Shown piece after piece: positions 62,398-64,000 of a stretch of DNA of 64,000 nt. Numbering within the stretch: position 1 is the stretch's first letter; every line of letters starts with the position of its first letter. The notes under the pieces are model-generated. The model was not told the origin of the DNA and ran no database searches. It worked only from the letters and a program-made list of their open reading frames with translations. The translations under genes and the position numbers were made by a program. Origin of the DNA: Candidatus Lucifugimonas marina (GTDB lineage Bacteria; Chloroflexota; Dehalococcoidia; Lucifugimonadales; Lucifugimonadaceae); contig CP046147.1 of NCBI GenBank assembly GCA_029593915.1, positions 1,798,001 to 1,862,000 on the forward strand. The letters run 5' to 3'.

Positions 62398-63426
62398 TTA
62401 CCCGCGTGTCGGAATTTGCTGAACACGCTGAATCAGATCCGTCAGACGTTCTTCATTGGCAGGATCTTCAGCCATGTCTATCGACACTCGATTTGCGAAT
62501 CCTTGGCGGCGTTCGATCTCGGCTGGCAACGAATCGTATGTGCCAGATATAGCGAACTCTCTAACAACCTCGAGTGGAACAGCGCCGGGCATTTCGTCCC
62601 ATCGGTTGGTTATCGACATATCGTGAAGCGTCTTGCCAAGTTCTTCTTGTCCGTGAACCTCGAAGACCCTTTGATAAGTGCGGGTGGAACCATAAAAAGC
62701 AACTCGCCGCCTGAGTTCCAAAAGCTTCTGTTCAAGCTCGCTTTCAGTGTCGGCCAACGCCATCATTCCGCCGGCTGCTATTTCGATATCACCAGCGTGT
62801 CTACCAGCAGCCCGAGCCCCCCGTTCGAGATTCGGCAGAGTTACTTCACGTACGTATTTCTCAGTGGTGAATGAATGCGGTAGTAGACCATCAGCTACAC
62901 GTCCCGCAACCCGAGTCATCGCAGGGTTCACCGCAGCTAAAAATATCTTTGGGAACGGAACATCGATTGGTCCAGCATTGAATGCCGGCGGGCAGAGAGT
63001 GAATTGATAATGATCACCTTCGAATGGATGGAGCTCTCCCTTTTGAAACGTTTGCCAAACAGATCGCATCATCAGTACGTACTCTTCCATTCGAGCTGCA
63101 GGCGAAACCCATTCACCGGTACTGAATCGACGTTCGTTGTGCCCTTTGACCTGCGAGCCGAGTCCAATCGAGACGCGCCCACCGGTCATTCGTTGCAATT
63201 CCCACGCCATTTGGGCTGTGACGAAAGGCGATCGAGGAAATGCGATCATCACCGACATACCGATTTCGGCACGAGTGCTAGCGTGGGCGGCTAACGTCCA
63301 GCGTGTTGTTGCCTCGTACTTAAGCTCACCAGTAGTAAGTACGTCGTATCCCAAGCGTTCCAAACGAGCAATTTCCTCTGGAACTGCTTCGAGAACACCC
63401 TCGCCGTACCTACCGACTACTTTCAT
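62398..63426 (-). CDS. LLM-class oxidoreductase, probably F420-dependent (MSMEG_2256-like)
   Basis: A 342-residue luciferase-like TIM barrel. 'EEIARLERLGYDVLTTGELKYEATTRWTLAAHAS', 'IGMSVMIAFPRSPFVTAQMAWELQRMTGGRVSIGLGSQVKGHNERRFS' and 'KIFLAAVNPAMTRVAGRVADGLLPHSF' closely follow the MSMEG_2256-like (TIGR03617) putative F420-dependent group. FMN cannot be fully excluded. The start overlaps the stop of the cytidylyltransferase gene (ATGA), so the pair is coupled. Confidence 0.9.
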   Translation of the reverse strand: MKVVGRYGEGVLEAVPEEIARLERLGYDVLTTGELKYEATTRWTLAAHASTRAEIGMSVMIAFPRSPFVTAQMAWELQRMTGGRVSIGLGSQVKGHNERRFSTGEWVSPAARMEEYVLMMRSVWQTFQKGELHPFEGDHYQFTLCPPAFNAGPIDVPFPKIFLAAVNPAMTRVAGRVADGLLPHSFTTEKYVREVTLPNLERGARAAGRHAGDIEIAAGGMMALADTESELEQKLLELRRRVAFYGSTRTYQRVFEVHGQEELGKTLHDMSITNRWDEMPGAVPLEVVREFAISGTYDSLPAEIERRQGFANRVSIDMAEDPANEERLTDLIQRVQQIPTRG

Positions 63427-63836
63427 CCGAGATCGGCCGATTTGATTCTCGATATGAGTTCTGTGGTCGAAATCCCCTCGGTATAACCAACCGATTGGTA
63501 AATGCCCATTTCGATTGGCACTTTGTACCAGCGGTCACGAACTTCGGGATCGACATCGTCACCGTGCATTATCAAGTCGATATTGTGCTTTTCGATCCAT
63601 TCTCGAGTTATCTCAAGCGGGGCGTTTGGCACTACTTCATCGACGTATTTACAACCCTCGACTGAGGCGATTCGCTCTTCCATTGAGAGAATCGGGCGAC
63701 GTTTATAGCTTTCTACTGTTTCGTCAGCGTGGATGCCGACCAGAAGAAATTCACCATGCGAACTGGCCTGGCGAAGAAAATTTACGTGACCGTAGTGAAA
63801 CAAATCGGCCACCATATCGACATAAACGCGTTTGAT
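63423..63836 (-). CDS. Cytidylyltransferase-like protein with apparent ATC start
   Basis: A nucleotidyltransferase of about 137 residues with HxGH motif (LFHYGHVNFL), 'SYKRRPILSMEERIASVEGCKYVDEVVPNAP', 'LIMHGDD' and 'YTEGISTTELISRI', as in CTP:phosphoethanolamine/choline-type enzymes. The first ATG (63815) would remove the first beta-strand, which reads KRVYVDM in frame. GAGGT at 63844-63848 sits seven bases upstream of an ATC at 63834-63836, where relatives have the ATG of M-K-R-V-Y-V-D. No ATG, GTG or TTG exists between the upstream stop and 63815. Either ATC initiates or the start codon is mutated. Coupled to the LLM gene. Confidence 0.78.
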   Translation of the reverse strand: MKRVYVDMVADLFHYGHVNFLRQASSHGEFLLVGIHADETVESYKRRPILSMEERIASVEGCKYVDEVVPNAPLEITREWIEKHNIDLIMHGDDVDPEVRDRWYKVPIEMGIYQSVGYTEGISTTELISRIKSADLG

Positions 63837-63885
63837 TTCAGTTACCTCATCAAGAATTACTAAATCGAGTGTTCGCCCAGTTTGT

Positions 63886-64000
63886 TTACTGGGCTATTAG
63901 AGCGTTCGCCCTACCAATCGGGTGTTCGGGGTCGGGTGCGTAGAGGTATTCAACGTTCGGTTTAAGTTCCTCTAGATACAAAATTTCTTTGCGCCCATCG
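63886..64000 (-). CDS. C-terminal fragment of an unidentified gene (runs off window)
   Basis: On the minus strand the frame entering from the window edge reads (D)GRKEILYLEELKPNVEYLY, then APDPEHPIGRANALIAQ and TAA at 63886-63888. The segment is too short to identify; it has a normal coding composition and lies 37 bases upstream of the ribosome-binding site of the cytidylyltransferase gene, in the same direction. Confidence 0.45.
   Translation of the reverse strand, partial: DGRKEILYLEELKPNVEYLYAPDPEHPIGRANALIAQ

Overview
The window looks like a chromosomal segment of a free-living, heterotrophic, probably marine bacterium, most likely a Chloroflexota of the SAR202 type. This is inferred from gene content, not from a marker gene. 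It carries four enolase-superfamily members (one cut by the window edge), three thiamine-diphosphate decarboxylase/synthase-like enzymes, two mannonate-dehydratase-like proteins, a sulfatase, a putative F420-dependent luciferase-like oxidoreductase, many lipoproteins and an oligopeptide ABC importer. There is no rRNA, recognisable tRNA, phage, transposase or CRISPR array, and I recognise no DNA-binding transcriptional regulator.

Layout: 1-467, the edge of an enolase-superfamily gene and a small conserved protein; 734-3552, a three-subunit proton-translocating transhydrogenase (pntAA-pntAB-pntB); 3793-5261, two coupled NAD-epimerase-like genes; 5346-9752, a degenerate nuclease-like lipoprotein followed by six paralogous lipoproteins of an unrecognised family; 9935-16312, an oligopeptide ABC transporter with a divergent binding protein; 16334-20887, a TlpA/DipZ-like thioredoxin lipoprotein, an ASPIC/UnbV FG-GAP lipoprotein broken by an in-frame stop, and an SMP-30-like lactonase; 21127-26570, a DUF362 iron-sulfur protein, an epimerase, an NnrS-like membrane protein and a GNAT; 26901-33963, catabolic genes (bicupin, mannonate dehydratase-like, sulfatase, ThDP enzyme, flavoprotein, OSBS/NAAAR-like enolase); 34001-38520, an MBL hydrolase, an adenylate cyclase with five exact 97-residue repeats, and a frameshifted kinase; 38751-45199, a TIM-barrel-like unknown, a 44-residue membrane protein coupled to a permease/FG-GAP/ASPIC fusion, and an MFS exporter; 45311-49197, two sugar-acid dehydratases and a flavin monooxygenase; 49501-53540, MmpL and MFS transporters; 53653-58437, a second catabolic run; 58689-64000, Gfo/Idh, a third ThDP enzyme, a nitroreductase with an in-frame stop, an LLM oxidoreductase and a cytidylyltransferase.

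The genes fit a picture of uptake of peptides or sugar acids, dehydration by enolase-superfamily and mannonate-dehydratase-like enzymes, and carbon-carbon chemistry by ThDP enzymes, with NADPH balance through the transhydrogenase. The most unusual items are the lipoprotein array, the permease-ASPIC fusion with its small partner, the five-repeat cyclase, a family of three ~125-base inverted-repeat elements all lying between convergent genes, and four genes with single-site lesions (in-frame TGA, in-frame TAA, a frameshift, and an apparent ATC start). The lesions could reflect real decay or residual errors in a draft assembly.
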